A stretch of 64,000 nt of DNA from Cunninghamia lanceolata (Eukaryota > Streptophyta > Pinopsida > Cupressales > Cupressaceae). The stretch lies in contig BSBN01000213.1 in NCBI GenBank assembly GCA_027924645.1, positions 31,312,501 through 31,376,500 on the forward strand, given 5' to 3'. The notes below the pieces were generated by a model. It made no database searches and was not told the origin of the DNA. It saw only the letters and a list, made by a program, of their open reading frames with translations. Positions 42,879-54,086 of the stretch are shown here, one piece after another (positions within the stretch are counted from its first letter, which is position 1; every line of letters starts with the position of its first letter). Made by a program: the position numbers and the translations under genes.

Positions 42879-44735
42879 CTATACCTTTCTTTCAATCTTC
42901 ATAGGACAAGCAATAGTCCCAACTATGACAACATCCTTGTCATTCTTCTGAACTGATGGTTGGTTGCACCCCTGTTTCTGAACCTGCTGCTGACCTCTGT
43001 CAGTCACAACTGAAACTTTCTTCAGCTTGTTGTCTGTAACAACTCCCTTCCCTGCAGTATCCTGAACTGCCTTTATGCCTGCTCCTCTAGGCATCTGCAC
43101 ATACTCCTTCTTTCCCATTAAAATGATTTGGGCTGCCTTCTGTGCTGCAGCTTTTGCCTGCAATGGCATCAACTTAATAATCTTCCCATCCTTCTTGATG
43201 GTGTAGGTATTAGCATACCCATCATACAGTACTCTTCTGTCAAATTGCCATGGTCTACCTAACAGTAGGTGACAACATTCCATAGGCAATATATCACACA
43301 AGATTCTATCCTGATATGGTCCAATCTGGAAATCCACATATGCCTGTTCAGAGACAAAAAGTGATTGCCTATCACTCACCCAAGATGCCTTGTAAGGGTG
43401 TGGATGTGGAATTCTTTCCAACTTCAGTTTATCCACCATTTCCTGAGATACCATGTTGTCTGTTGAACCAGTATCAATGACAACTTTACATACTTTACCT
43501 TTGCTCTTACATGTGGTTTTGAAAAGAGCTCTTCTTTGCATCAGATCCTTTGATGCCTGCAAACTAACTCTCCTTAACATCAGGGATTCTCCACTCTCTG
43601 GATATCCAAAATTCTCAGGACCTTTGTTTGAACTCTGTGCACTTTCTTCTCCTTTTTCTTCTTGTACCAATTGTACTCTCTTGTCACTAGTTCTATCATT
43701 TCTGGATGATGAACCTTTGTTTTCTGGACATTTGAAAGATGGATGACCAAACTCTCCACAGGTGTAACACTTTCCTGAAAATGTAGTAGAACCTCTACCA
43801 CCTCCAAATCTTCCTCTATTACCTTTCCATCCACCTCTGAAATCAGACTGTCCTTGTCCTTTACCAGTGTCTTCTTGACCCTCATTTGTTTGCTTTTGTG
43901 CAGGGGCTGCTCCTCTTCCCCTATTGTTTCCTCTTCCTCTCATGGACTTATCATGTCCTCTATTCAGCTTTTCTTCAATCCTGATTGCCATTTGATAACA
44001 ATCTTCCACATTCTTAGGGTTAGCTAACACTAACTCATCCTGTATGTTAAACCTCAAACCAGCCAAGTACCTAGCCACCTTTTCTACCTCATTCTCATGA
44101 TGACCAGATCTCATACTTAACAGATAAAATTCCTCAGTATATGCTTTCACATCCCTGTCTTTCTGCTTTAAAAATTGCAGCTTCTTAAACATCTGGATTT
44201 CATAATCCCTTGGCAAGAATTTACCCTTGATCCTTGCTACCATCTTATCCCAAGAAGTGATCTTTGACTTCCCTTGTTTTCTTCTCTCAGATTGTACATA
44301 ATCCCACCATACCAAAGCATGACCTCCTAACTTGGTCTTTGCAATCTTTACCTTCTGATCCTCAGCAACATCTTCACACTCAAAGTGATTATCAAGTGCA
44401 GCAATCCAATCCAACAACTCATCTTCATTCAAGCTTCCAGTATACTTGGAAACATCAACCTTTACCTTAGGTTTTTCACTCTGTACTGCCTTCAACAGTT
44501 TTGCCAGTCTCTGGTCTTCAGCATCCAGATCTTCAGCTACCTCTTCATACTCTTCAACAGTATCTTCTTCTTCTTCAGACTCACTGTCTTCTACCTCCCT
44601 CTTTTTGTTCTTTTCCAGGGCTGTCAGCCTGGCTTGAAGTGCTTCAGCAAGCTCCTTCATCTTCCTCATCTCTCTAGCATGTTTCTCCTTCATTTCCTGC
44701 AATTCCCTTGCAGTACCATTACCTTTAGGAGGCAT
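42879..44735 (-). CDS. gag: Gag-protease protein of element F, 618 residues, intact
   Basis: It builds the virus-like particle and processes it. Order along the protein: a charged coiled-coil N terminus with an acidic stretch (about residues 1-90); the gag core with LVWWDYVQSERRKQG, FLPRDYEIQMF and YTEEFYLLSMRSGHHE; an RG-rich RNA-binding stretch; a CCHC knuckle CYTCGEFGHPSFKC; protease CKVVIDTGSTDNMVS with DTG kept; and CHLLLGRPWQFDRR. It ends at a TAG (42879-42881), after which the same frame stays open 94 codons into the LTR edge. The ATG at 44733-44735 follows a leader of about 100 bases from the primer site. It is close in sequence to the dead chromovirus at 20.6-27.1 kb, so a chromovirus is its likely helper. 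Confidence 0.93.
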   Translation of the reverse strand: MPPKGNGTARELQEMKEKHAREMRKMKELAEALQARLTALEKNKKREVEDSESEEEEDTVEEYEEVAEDLDAEDQRLAKLLKAVQSEKPKVKVDVSKYTGSLNEDELLDWIAALDNHFECEDVAEDQKVKIAKTKLGGHALVWWDYVQSERRKQGKSKITSWDKMVARIKGKFLPRDYEIQMFKKLQFLKQKDRDVKAYTEEFYLLSMRSGHHENEVEKVARYLAGLRFNIQDELVLANPKNVEDCYQMAIRIEEKLNRGHDKSMRGRGNNRGRGAAPAQKQTNEGQEDTGKGQGQSDFRGGWKGNRGRFGGGRGSTTFSGKCYTCGEFGHPSFKCPENKGSSSRNDRTSDKRVQLVQEEKGEESAQSSNKGPENFGYPESGESLMLRRVSLQASKDLMQRRALFKTTCKSKGKVCKVVIDTGSTDNMVSQEMVDKLKLERIPHPHPYKASWVSDRQSLFVSEQAYVDFQIGPYQDRILCDILPMECCHLLLGRPWQFDRRVLYDGYANTYTIKKDGKIIKLMPLQAKAAAQKAAQIILMGKKEYVQMPRGAGIKAVQDTAGKGVVTDNKLKKVSVVTDRGQQQVQKQGCNQPSVQKNDKDVVIVGTIACPMKIERKV

Positions 44736-44837
44736 TTTGTCAACCTCTCAATCACAACACACAACACACACAATTCCACTCTACCTCTGCCCTTTCGGTG
44801 ACTGAATCAACACACAACAGCCCAGATGTTTTGCTGA

Positions 44838-44849
44838 GCTCTGATACCA
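44838..44849 (-). other. Primer binding site of element F (tRNA-iMet)
   Basis: The - strand reads TGGTATCAGAGC exactly, six bases inside the 5' LTR. Confidence 0.9.
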
Positions 44850-44855
44850 CTATGA

Positions 44856-46405
44856 TGCAGAGGCACCCACACTATAACATTTGCCTATAGCATGAATGTC
44901 TGCAGACCAACCTCATCATCATCATCTTCGCCATCATCATCATATTCCCTAAAACCACCAACAGCATCATCATGCTTCTCGTTACACAGTCAGCATCATC
45001 ATATTTCGGACGATCGCAAACATCCGCCTGCCGACTACTGTTCACCTCCGCTTTCCTTCTAACATCATCATCATGATGTTCAGCGGGCGCACACATCCTC
45101 CGGTTGCACTGTTCATCGGGCTCCGAACTCCATCGTCATCATCATATGCAACACTTCCTTCGTCAGCAGGATATTCAACATCCGGTTGTCCCAAATATCC
45201 TGATGACGTTCACCTTCAGCAGCTTACCTTCGATGCTCCGCTACCCGACGACACTAACAGCATCATGATATAATTCATCCGGTTCCCTCGAAACCTCCTG
45301 ATGATGCTAATACAACCTTCTACCACGGACTTCCGCCGATACCTTAGCACTTAACGACGGCAGGATAAACTCGCATAAGGGGGATATCTCAATATCCTGA
45401 TGACGATGACGTCATATCCTGATGACGATGACGTCACCCAATATCCTGATGACCTCTTCAACACTTAGTCGAAAAAAACAAACTTTCTTTCCCGCATCTA
45501 CTCGCGATATGCGGATGTTTGGCACTCCCGATATGATGATCCTGATGCCGATACACTCCTCGGCTCCTCCTGCTGATGATCACCCCGACGAACTCACACT
45601 TCATGCAATCGACAACATCATGCCGATCTTCTCCACTTATCCGGATGACGATGTCCGAACTGTCTGCAGGATATTCACCAAGATATCCTGATGATGCCGT
45701 CTTCACGAACTTCTTCACTTAGCGAAATTTCCCTTCGCCGATCCACCAGGGATGACCCGATCCAACCTTAGGGTGATCTTCCAACTCCAGTTTATCAACT
45801 TGACCTAGCACATGAGGATGCTAGGCTTCTCAGCATCTGTCGACCGCGATCCTGCACACCTGCATGTAAACAGAAAACAAACTACCAGCTAACCTACTGT
45901 ACATTACCATTCCACCGATCAGATGAGTCAACCGGTGGAATGGATCAGGAAATCCATGACACCCTCTCAAACCAGCAGATCAATCGAGTAATGGAATGCA
46001 ACCAGAGCAAGAACACAAACAGGATCACTTTATTGATTTCAAAGATGCATTACAATATGATCAATCTCTCTCTTAGTCTCACTCAAGCTCGATCGATGAT
46101 ATCTGTCTGTATGTCCAACATCAACCGATCTCATGCTTATAAAGACTTTCCCTACGAGTACTACTGACCCGACTCCAAGCGGCTGGGAACTCTCCAAGCG
46201 GCTGGGAGATCCCACCGAACATACATCATGACAGCTGTTACAACTAACTAGCTAAAAATAGCAAAAGCCTGGTCAGCATGATCTTATCCTGATCAGCATG
46301 ACCTTATTACATGCATTTGGTCTAACAGACCTTCTTGGAAACACAAACAAGACCTAAACTACTAACTGCCTCATGAAGGCCAGCTGTCAGGTAGGTGCTC
46401 CTGCA
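44856..46405 (-). repeat. 5' LTR of element F
   Basis: Same length as 41063-42612 with about seven transitions and no indels seen. Two TGACGTCA sites stand close together near 45410-45434. Confidence 0.9.
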
Positions 46406-47444
46406 CCATGTTCATGTACCTCAGCAAAAGTGATCTAAATTGGATCTAAAAGCTCATAAACGCATCTTCATAGGCTATGGTGAGAATGTTAAAGGTTATA
46501 AGCTTTGGAATCCTCTAACCTAGAAACTATTTTTTCTAGAGATGTGATTTCTTGAGAGTTTAGAGCTTATTTAGGTCCAGAACAAGCAAAGGAAAGAGAT
46601 GGGAAAAAATAGTACATTTTTAGACTAAGGTCGAAAAGTAGGAAGATGCACATGTGGAAGAACAAATAGATGGATCAAAGAGCAAAGAGGAAGAAGAGGG
46701 TATATATGAGAGTTCAGTTGAGGATGTGTAAGATAAACATGCTAAGAATAGGTGGAACCCCTTGCTCCTACCTTGAGGAGATCCACAAGACAACAGAATC
46801 CAACTAATAGGTATAGCCCACTAGATTTGTGTTATATATTTATTTTATTGAGTATTGACGATGAACCTAGATCTTTTAGGGAGGCTCTCTTCAGAGGATA
46901 GTGAGCCTTGGATGTAGGCCACACAAGAGGAGATGATGGATTTGGATAGTTGTAACATCTAAGATCTTGTTAGTTTTCCTGAGGGAAGAAAGTCCATTGG
47001 TTGCAAGTGGTTGTATAAAAAGAAAATCAATGCATACAATCAGTTGGAGTGGTACAAAGTCAAACTAGTGGCCACATGCTACTCCTATAGAGAGAGTTGA
47101 TTTTGGTGAAATTTTTTCTCTTGTTGCTAAGTTAACTTTTATTAGTTTCCTATTATTTATTATTGCTACTTATGATTTTAAAATTGAGCAAATGGATGTT
47201 AAAACTACTTTCTTGCATGGGGATCTTGAGGAGGAGACTTATATGCAACAACATGACAGTTTTATTGTGAAGGGGAAGGAACACTTGGTTTGTAGGTTAA
47301 AATGATCATTGTATGGTCTGAAACAGTCATCCAGGGTGTGGTACTAGAATTTTGATTCTTTTGCATTGAGTTTGAGTTTTGTTAGAAGTGAAGAGGATCA
47401 CTATATTTATATTAAAATTATTGATGATCATATTCTAATCATTG
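46406..47444 (+). pseudogene. Copia integrase end and reverse transcriptase N-terminal part (element E resumed)
   Basis: After the F insertion, homology continues with KAHKRIFIGYGENVKGYKLW-type sequence in broken frames, then RT: EEMMDLDSCNI, KSIGCKWLYKKKINA, ATYDFKIEQMDVKTTFLHGD and SLYGLKQS. It reads IIDDHILIIVL just before 47445, where the YxDD active-site codons should follow. There the LTR of element G begins. Confidence 0.85.
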
Positions 47445-47522
47445 TGTTGTACCCAATCAAAATTTTTGCTTCATTAAGGCATTTTGAACAAGTCTAGAAA
47501 ATTTTTCATCAAAAAAGCAAAA

Positions 47523-47554
47523 TTTCTAAAAATAGAAATTTCTATTTTTAGAAA
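47523..47554. repeat. 32-bp perfect palindrome near the LTR start
   Basis: Two 16-base arms, TTTCTAAAAATAGAAA and its reverse complement, with no spacer. A further half-copy, TTTCTAAAAATAG, follows at 47556. It is conserved exactly in the second LTR (58269-58300). Confidence 0.85.
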
Positions 47555-47899
47555 GTTTCTAAAAATAGACGTCAAATTAGGTTTTCTGGGTTTCTTGAGA
47601 TATGGATGCTGGCAAAACTTTCTAAAAATAGAATCTCTGACTCAGGTGTCGCGCTTGATTCTCATTGGTTGATTTTGCTTCACGATCAGCGTGGTCTAGA
47701 CAGAATCTGCAAAAGGTCAAGTTTTCTCTACTGGGTCAATTCTACTTTTTTGGAAGGTGAATCATGGGCACTAAAGTCATCAACAGAGGAAGTTCACCTG
47801 CCAGGGCTCGTCGTCGAGTTTTCAACATTGTTCCAACGATGCAAAACTGACGAACAATCATTGACTCGACGATGCACACAAAACGGAGCAGGATGGATC

Positions 47900-48990
47900 C
47901 GAGGTGAGATGAAAATCTAGAAATCATGAAATTTGGCTAAGTCTAAAGATTTTAGGCTCCCCAAGAGGCTTGGGGCGCCCAATCCCACCAGAGATAGAAA
48001 TTTTTCACGTTTTTTGAGAAAATGTGATAAGTGTGTCTGTCAGTCAGTTCTGGTGGGCATAAAAGCAGTTGTTTCGATCATCAAATCCTGAAAAGCTATA
48101 AAATTTATTAGATATACCTAGTCTATGCAGTTCATTCACCATTCAGTGGCAGTTGATCAACGAATCGTCGAAATCGACATCAGGAAGTAGTTATCGGCAC
48201 ACAAAATAGAGCAAATTGTAGATGAAGGTTGGAAAATTAGAAAAATGGTTAAGTCTGGAGAAACCAGGCACACCAAGTGACTTGGGGCAACCAAACTCTC
48301 CAGCGTTAGTTTTTTTCACGTTTTTCAAGAAACGTAAAAAATGCTTCTGTCAGCCCGCTTCCAGTTAGTCAAACTTGGTCAAACTCAGTCAAATGTCAGT
48401 CAAAGCTAGGATTTCATCACAAATATGTTAAGGCTGATTAGATCACCCTCCCTCCCACCTCGACATTTGTCAGGACAATCAAAATTGAACATCAAATAGA
48501 GGTTATCGGCACGGAAAACGAGAAACGACATAAAATTTGAATTTTTCAAAAAAATTTCTAAGGCATTGAAAGATAGGTGCACCAGGTGACTTGGGGCACC
48601 CAAACTCACCAAAGTTAGAATATTTTTGAGTTTTCCTCAAAAAATGTGAATCTCCCTTCATCAGCCCGGTCCGGTTCAGAGCAGGACAATTTGGTACGTT
48701 TCCTGAGGCAGATAGAGAGTACAGTTAGCTCAGTTTTCATCAGGCCTACATATCTGCCAGATCATAAGACACAGTTTTATCCTAGCTGACAGAAATTGAT
48801 AGCCAAACAGGGGTCCTTAGCCACCGGAATGCGCACGCAAATCAAAAAATTGAAGAAGTTGCAATTTTCAAAAAATGGTTAAGGCATAAGAATCCAAGTG
48901 CCCCAGGTGACTTGGGGCGCCCAAATCCATCAGTGTTAGAAAATTTCCCGATTTGACAGTGTTTTCTGACAGTTGTTTCTTGATTTTCAT
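47900..48990 (+). repeat. Four degenerate ~310-bp tandem units in U3
   Basis: Cores (A/G)CTTGGGGC(A/G)(C/A)CC start at 47969, 48281, 48590 and 48911 (spacings 312, 309 and 321). In the second LTR they lie at 58730, 59042, 59352 and 59671. The best units read GCCCCAGGTGACTTGGGGC, where GCCCCA and TGGGGC can pair. Each unit carries a TTTTTCACG- or TTTTTGAG-type segment about 30-60 bases later. Confidence 0.7.
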
Positions 48991-49467
48991 CTGTTGGTAG
49001 TTTTCAAGAGGTCAAACTTGGTCAAACAATGCTAGATCATCTGTTGGTAGTTTTCAAGAGGTCAAACTTGGTCAAACAATGCCAGATCATCTGTCCGAGG
49101 CTAGGGATGGAATCTCAGTTGATAGGTCTCCAAAATGTCAAGATCAGTCATCTTTTTCAGTCAATGGTGAGATTTTTCCACCTTGTTAAGGTCGAAGACA
49201 GGCCATACTTAAGTCAAAAAGAATGTAGAAGTGTCGAAAACGAAGAAAAATTGGGTAACACTTCTATAAACTTGCGTGTTTGATGACATCATCAAAAGAA
49301 AATATTTTTTGTCATCTTACACATGAAGCCATAGGTAGCTACAAAATAGGGATTCTTCCTATTCAAAGACATCCACTTGGATTTGTGTTTTAAAAATTAC
49401 TTTTTTCATGGATGAGGTCCAAGTTTTATTCTCTCACAAATAAAGCTGCTTTTTCGCCCTAAAGATC

Positions 49468-49474
49468 TATAAAG
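49468..49474 (+). promoter_or_regulatory. Candidate TATA box upstream of the LTR accessory gene
   Basis: TATAAAG, about 500 bases before the accessory ATG, followed by an acceptor-like CTTTTGCAG at 49504-49512. It is conserved in the second LTR (60179-60185). Confidence 0.3.
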
Positions 49475-49963
49475 ACAAGCATTTGGCTTCTTTATTTCAT
49501 TATCTTTTGCAGGTTGCATCTAGAGGAAAGATTTTTATTTTTCTTTCAACGAAGATTCGAAGACCCAAACAAAGTGTTTTTTCAGCGTTCTTCATAGTTT
49601 CGAGTTGAGGAAGCAGGGAGGCACGCTTTTTCAAGGTCCTTTTTTCAAGGGGATCATTTTTCAGAAATTGGACCAAAGCTTTTTAGTTTTCGTCGAGATG
49701 GGTCCATCTAGAATATCATCCTCTTGAAGATTGGGAGTTTTGCTTTTTTCGGGAATCTAGTTTTTTGTTGCTTTTTCAGGAAAGTCCGCTTTTTCAAAAT
49801 CTGACAATCTGGGTTGCTTCAACAGAATTGCCTACAAAACCCATGTGGTAGCTTTTTTGCTCATATTCTGCTCTTTTCTAAAAATTAGCAAGTAATTTTC
49901 AGCCATTTATACAAGATGTTTCTAACATAGGCGTGTTCAGAGTCAATTTTCAAATCTTTCAAT

Positions 49964-52900
49964 ATGCAGTACTCTCTAACACAAATTAGACCCAAAATGG
50001 CGTTGGTTCATGATTACCTGAGAACTTGTGAAATAGACTTGCATAAAGTACTTCCAGTGATCAATTTACATTCTTTGGAGGATGCAGGAAATAATGCTAT
50101 CAGGAATCTAGGACACTCCGATTTTCTTGCAGCAACATCCTTTGCCATCACAATGCAAAGTATCAATTTGTAATTGCTTGCATAATGCATTACAATTTGG
50201 TCACAAGAGAAATCCAATCAAGAGACGGACGTGTGCTCTGTAGCCTGAGGCTGAAAGACATTGAGAAGTGTTTTACAATACCAGTCTAGAGAGAAAACTT
50301 AACTGTTTCAATTGAAGAATGCAAGAGGGTTTGGAACAATGATAAAGAAAAATACCAGGAAAAGATTAGTCAGAAGTGGTTAAAAGAGAAGCAGAACGTC
50401 ATGCCAAAGAATGTTGGAGGTGGAGAGTTCAAGGAGGAACATGCAATAATGATCACTCTGCTGAGCAGGATCACGAGTCAAGCAGATGCTAACAATTTCC
50501 AGCCTTGGATGTTTTACATTATGTCCCAGATTGTTGATGGAACCGAATTCTATGACCGGTCGGCACTCATCAGTGATAGTCTCCACCAACAAATACTTGA
50601 TTTTCAAAGGGCTCATGAATTCCACATGATGTCAGACCTTGTGTATTTGATGGCTTTTCAAGGTCAATTCAGAGGTTTGAATGTTGTTGGAACTCTGGGT
50701 ATTCAACATGTTTATCACCATTTCCCGTAGTTGGAAATCTCTCAAGCTGAACAACATTACAAGTGGGTGAATGATGCATTCTTGATGCATGCAGTGCGAG
50801 ATATGGATAACGAGTTGAATATACGATTTTCAGCAGATGCTAGAATAGCAAAGGCAGAATGGGCTGATTGGTTTATCCAGTTTCCCACTTTTTCCTACAT
50901 CAGAGTATATGGCTTTTCAGAAGAGCCAGCCATGTTGCCGAGATATCCTACAAATGAAATAGAATTTATGGAATTTTTGAGGCAAGCCTATGAAGTTCAT
51001 ACATTTTTGTGTAGCAGACGTAAGGCAACTTTCAATTTTCCACTTGGGATGAGTATTTACAGATGCAGATCTAGAGCAGATGCCAAGGCAATTGGTAATG
51101 AATCGTCAAGATATGGTCTTAAGTTTTTCGATAGGAGATCTTCATATGATCCTCATGGTGTTTTTGCATCACATCTTGGTCAAAATTATACACACAAGCA
51201 TGCAGTTGAAGACTTCTGGACTAATTGTGCTGATGAGTTTGAAGTGCGAGAACGCAGTTATAGCAGGTTTACTCTTCAGCAGATGTCTGATATCCTATTA
51301 GAAGATATAGAGGGTTTGACAGAAAGTGGTGAAGTTCTACTTCCCACGTATTTCAGAGACCAAGTTGAGCAACAACCATTGCCACCCGTTAATTGGTCAA
51401 TAAAAGAGAACACTTCCATTGAAGAAAGAATGAGTCGAGTTGTTAAAAACAATTTGATATTCTTGAAGAATAAGCGAAAGGATGATATTTTGGTAGTAGA
51501 GCCGCTAGTTGTACAACCATCAGAGCATTCCACTTCCAAGCCAAAATGAAGGGTTAAAGATATGAGTGTTCTTCTAGAGGGAACAAAAATAGCTAAGTTA
51601 AAGAGGAAAAAGGATGAGTTTCCAGCTCATGTCTAGCAGGAACAACTAGCAGTTGAATCAGAAGTTTCTGTTGAACCAATGCCACAAGTTAAAGCATTAC
51701 CTTCAAATCATGTCTCTCCACCTTCTTCACCGTGCACTTATCCTATCCACATAGATTTAGAGCCAGATTCACCAATTCGTAACTCTGATGCACATATTGG
51801 TTCATGAGGAGTTGATGACATTAGAACTGAGTTTCCAAGAGAGGATGGCTCATCCTAGCTTGAAAACATTCTGGGAAGGAAGAGGAGAAAGGCCTCATAT
51901 CAGTTGGATTTAACAGAGCTTAAAGCAACTACCAAGACACACCAGACAAGAAGCTGAAGAAGCAGGTTCACATTGAGAAGAATGCAAATGGAGAAATAAT
52001 CCTTGAAACTGCAGCACCGCCAGAAGATAGAACTGCTGATGATATTGAGGTTGATGACTTCAAGGTTGTCAAATCTAACCTTGGTAGGAGTACCCAACAT
52101 ACAGATGTAAATCTCTTTGAGGTTGCAGCTGATAATTTGAAGGAAAGGGTGTTGAAAGCTGGAGAAGATAAAGTAGCTCTCAAAGCTAAAGTTAGACAGT
52201 TGTGGTAGTACATTTCCAACCTTTTCCATGGCATATCACAAGCTGATTTACTTCTTCCACCGAATCTGGAATCACCAGCCAATCAGCGGCAGTTCAGTCA
52301 GTTGGTCCTCTATGGGAGGCACGTGAATAATTGGGTGGAAGAATTTGTGACTAAAGGGAGAGTTGTACTTTCAGAGTTTTATCAATTAAAGTACAACGCT
52401 CATGATTTATTCCAAGGCATCCAGGGGTTGCAGCAGACCATGGCAGAAAATAGATCGGTGTTTGAGATCATTATCTCCGACTTGAAGATTGCACTTGATT
52501 CTGTTGATTCAGCTGATGATAAGAAGACAATTTCTACTTGGAAAGTGCAATACCTTTTCACAGTAAAAACTTATGATAGTATAATTTCAGAATTGATAGA
52601 ATGGAAAGAAAAAGTAGTCAATGTCCTCAAGTTCATCAGATCTTTTGTTTCTCAGATCCCATGTTCGTATGAAAGAGAAGATGGTACCCTATATGATCTC
52701 AGGGAAGTGCAAGCAGAGTTCCAGACTCTCGTCCGCTGCAATTTTAATGATGATATCAGTGCCGGCAAGATGAGTCATTTTGCCGCAATGATAGTGAAAT
52801 TTGACAAGGTTGTGGGTGAAGTTCATGAATTTCTTCAGATGGTTGTAAATGGTGAAGAAATGTTAGAGAATCAGAATATCATTCTAGAGAGTATCAATGT

Positions 52901-52964
52901 TCCTGGCAGAGATGCAGTCACTCACTTTTTAGAAGATATTATTTCCCAAAATATCAATGGATGA
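49964..52964 (+). pseudogene. Accessory gene in the 5' LTR of element G
   Basis: A homologue of the accessory gene of element A; function unknown. ATG at 49964 or 49994 (MALVHDYLRTCE). Blocks: HYN..TREIQSRDG; WVNDAFLMHAVRDMDNE; QFPTFSYIRVYGF; MLPRYPT; HAVEDFWTNCADEFE; basic GRKRRKASYQ (about 51880); IEVDDFKVV; and a C-terminal coiled-coil-like part, 52302-52964, whose frame is fully open. Lesions: a one-base deletion near 50167 and TAG at 50287 (Trp codon in the 3' copy); TAG at 50728-50730 shared by both LTRs; a TGA near 51549; a shared frame change near 51925-51955; and TAG at 52207. The longest intact piece is 50731-51549 (272 codons). It lies 285 bases before the LTR TATA box. Confidence 0.8.
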
Positions 52965-53248
52965 CATCACCAATAAACAAGAATGTTGATGAGACTGCAT
53001 TTCAAAAGAAAGCAACTTTAAAACAAGATGCTTTTTGTTTTAAAGCATTTGCTTTCATCCTAAGCTCATCCATTCTATATTTAGGAAGAGATCACTTTGT
53101 GTTAGTTGGAGTTTTCTTTTCTTTAAAGCAAATCGCTTTAAACTGTTTGTTTATTGTATCTTTGTCTTAGAATAGTAATAAAACTTGTGAGTTGGCAAGT
53201 TAGGGTTAATCAAGGAGAATTTAGGGTTCCCTACTCCTTTGATTTTAG

Positions 53249-53256
53249 TATAAATA
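53249..53256 (+). promoter_or_regulatory. TATA box of the element G 5' LTR
   Basis: AGTATAAATAAGGGC, a strong plant-type TATA box 769 bases before the LTR end, so U3 would hold the accessory gene and R-U5 would be about 740 bases. The second LTR repeats it at 63961-63968. Confidence 0.7.
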
Positions 53257-54024
53257 AGGGCAGCCTTGCCCATTGTAAAGGATTGACTATTGGTGATAAC
53301 AAATTTGCTATGCCTATTCTAGCCTGCAAACCTTGTTATTCCAAGTGTTTGTTCACTCTGTGTTCATTGTAAGAGATGGACTTTTGTGATAACATATTTT
53401 GATGTGCCTATTCTAGCCTACAAACTTTGTTATTTCAAGTGTTTGTTCACTTTGTGTAACCTATTCTCTAGTGTTTGATCTCTTGTTGTATGTCTGTCTT
53501 TTGCTACAGTATTGCTATCCTGGAGTTGTATCAACTTTGTGATATTGAATAGAAGTCTCATGTCTATTTTGCTCTGATATTCTATCTCAATTCATCAAGT
53601 TTTCTTTGTCAGATGTGTGGGTTTTGTAGCTTTCATTTCAGCTTTCATCATTAAAGTACTATAAGTCTTGTGATGTAAATTTGGGAGAAAATTGCTTTTG
53701 TGTTAACAATAATTCCTTGTTCACTTTTAATTTCCTTTGCTCTGAATTTACTTAGGAGATTAAAAGCGTCATTTGTCTATGATTAGTTGTAGTAGAAGTT
53801 TTAAAAAAGGAAAAAGCCTCTTCTGCAGTGTTTAGAGTTTTATAACCTTGTGCTTGCAGCTAAGAATCAAAAACAAGATAGGTGAAGTTTTATTTAATTA
53901 TCTTTTCAGCAAACATCAACAAAAAGGGAACTCCCCCTTCAAATAGGAGAGCAGTTTATCTATGCATAGTTGTCCATTTCCAACTCGCATTCCAAAGGTG
54001 TGAATTGAAATGCCAACAGTTTTC

Positions 54025-54042
54025 TGGCACCCACCGTGGGGC
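54025..54042 (+). other. Primer binding site of element G (tRNA-Lys type)
   Basis: TGGCACCCACCGTGGGGC has one mismatch to TGGCGCCCACCGTGGGGC, the complement of the 3' end of plant tRNA-Lys(CUU). It starts six bases after the inferred LTR end. Confidence 0.8.
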
Positions 54043-54086
54043 ATGAGGCATAAAACTTCAAGTAAGCTTAGGCTTATGTCACAGGA

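Larger units (their letters stand above)
41063..46405 (-). mobile_element. Element F: young non-autonomous chromovirus-type element with gag-protease only (TR-GAG type)
   Basis: Two 1550-bp LTRs (41063-42612 and 44856-46405) with about seven differences, all transitions, flank 2.24 kb containing a single intact ORF. A perfect tRNA-iMet primer site lies next to the right LTR and a purine tract next to the left. RT, RNase H and integrase are absent, so it would need enzymes from an autonomous relative. The element sits in the integrase of copia element E. I find no clean 5-bp target duplication. Confidence 0.92.
47445..54018 (+). repeat. 5' LTR of element G
   Basis: Start TGTTGTACCCAATC, end GAAATGCCAACA. 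Contents in order: a 32-bp perfect palindrome (47523-47554); four units of about 310 bp (cores at 47969, 48281, 48590, 48911); a TATA-like TATAAAG (49468-49474); the accessory pseudogene (49964-52964); TATAAATA (53249-53256); and about 760 bases of R-U5. The next bases form the primer site. Confidence 0.85.

Noticed and set aside
44264..44801. + strand ORFs opposite the gag of element F
   Set aside because: They are mirror frames of the acidic and coiled-coil gag N terminus.
47900..48990. CRISPR-like spaced repeats (cores every ~310 bp)
   Set aside because: The repeat unit is the whole 310 bases and is degenerate, the spacers are homologous to each other, and this is plant DNA.
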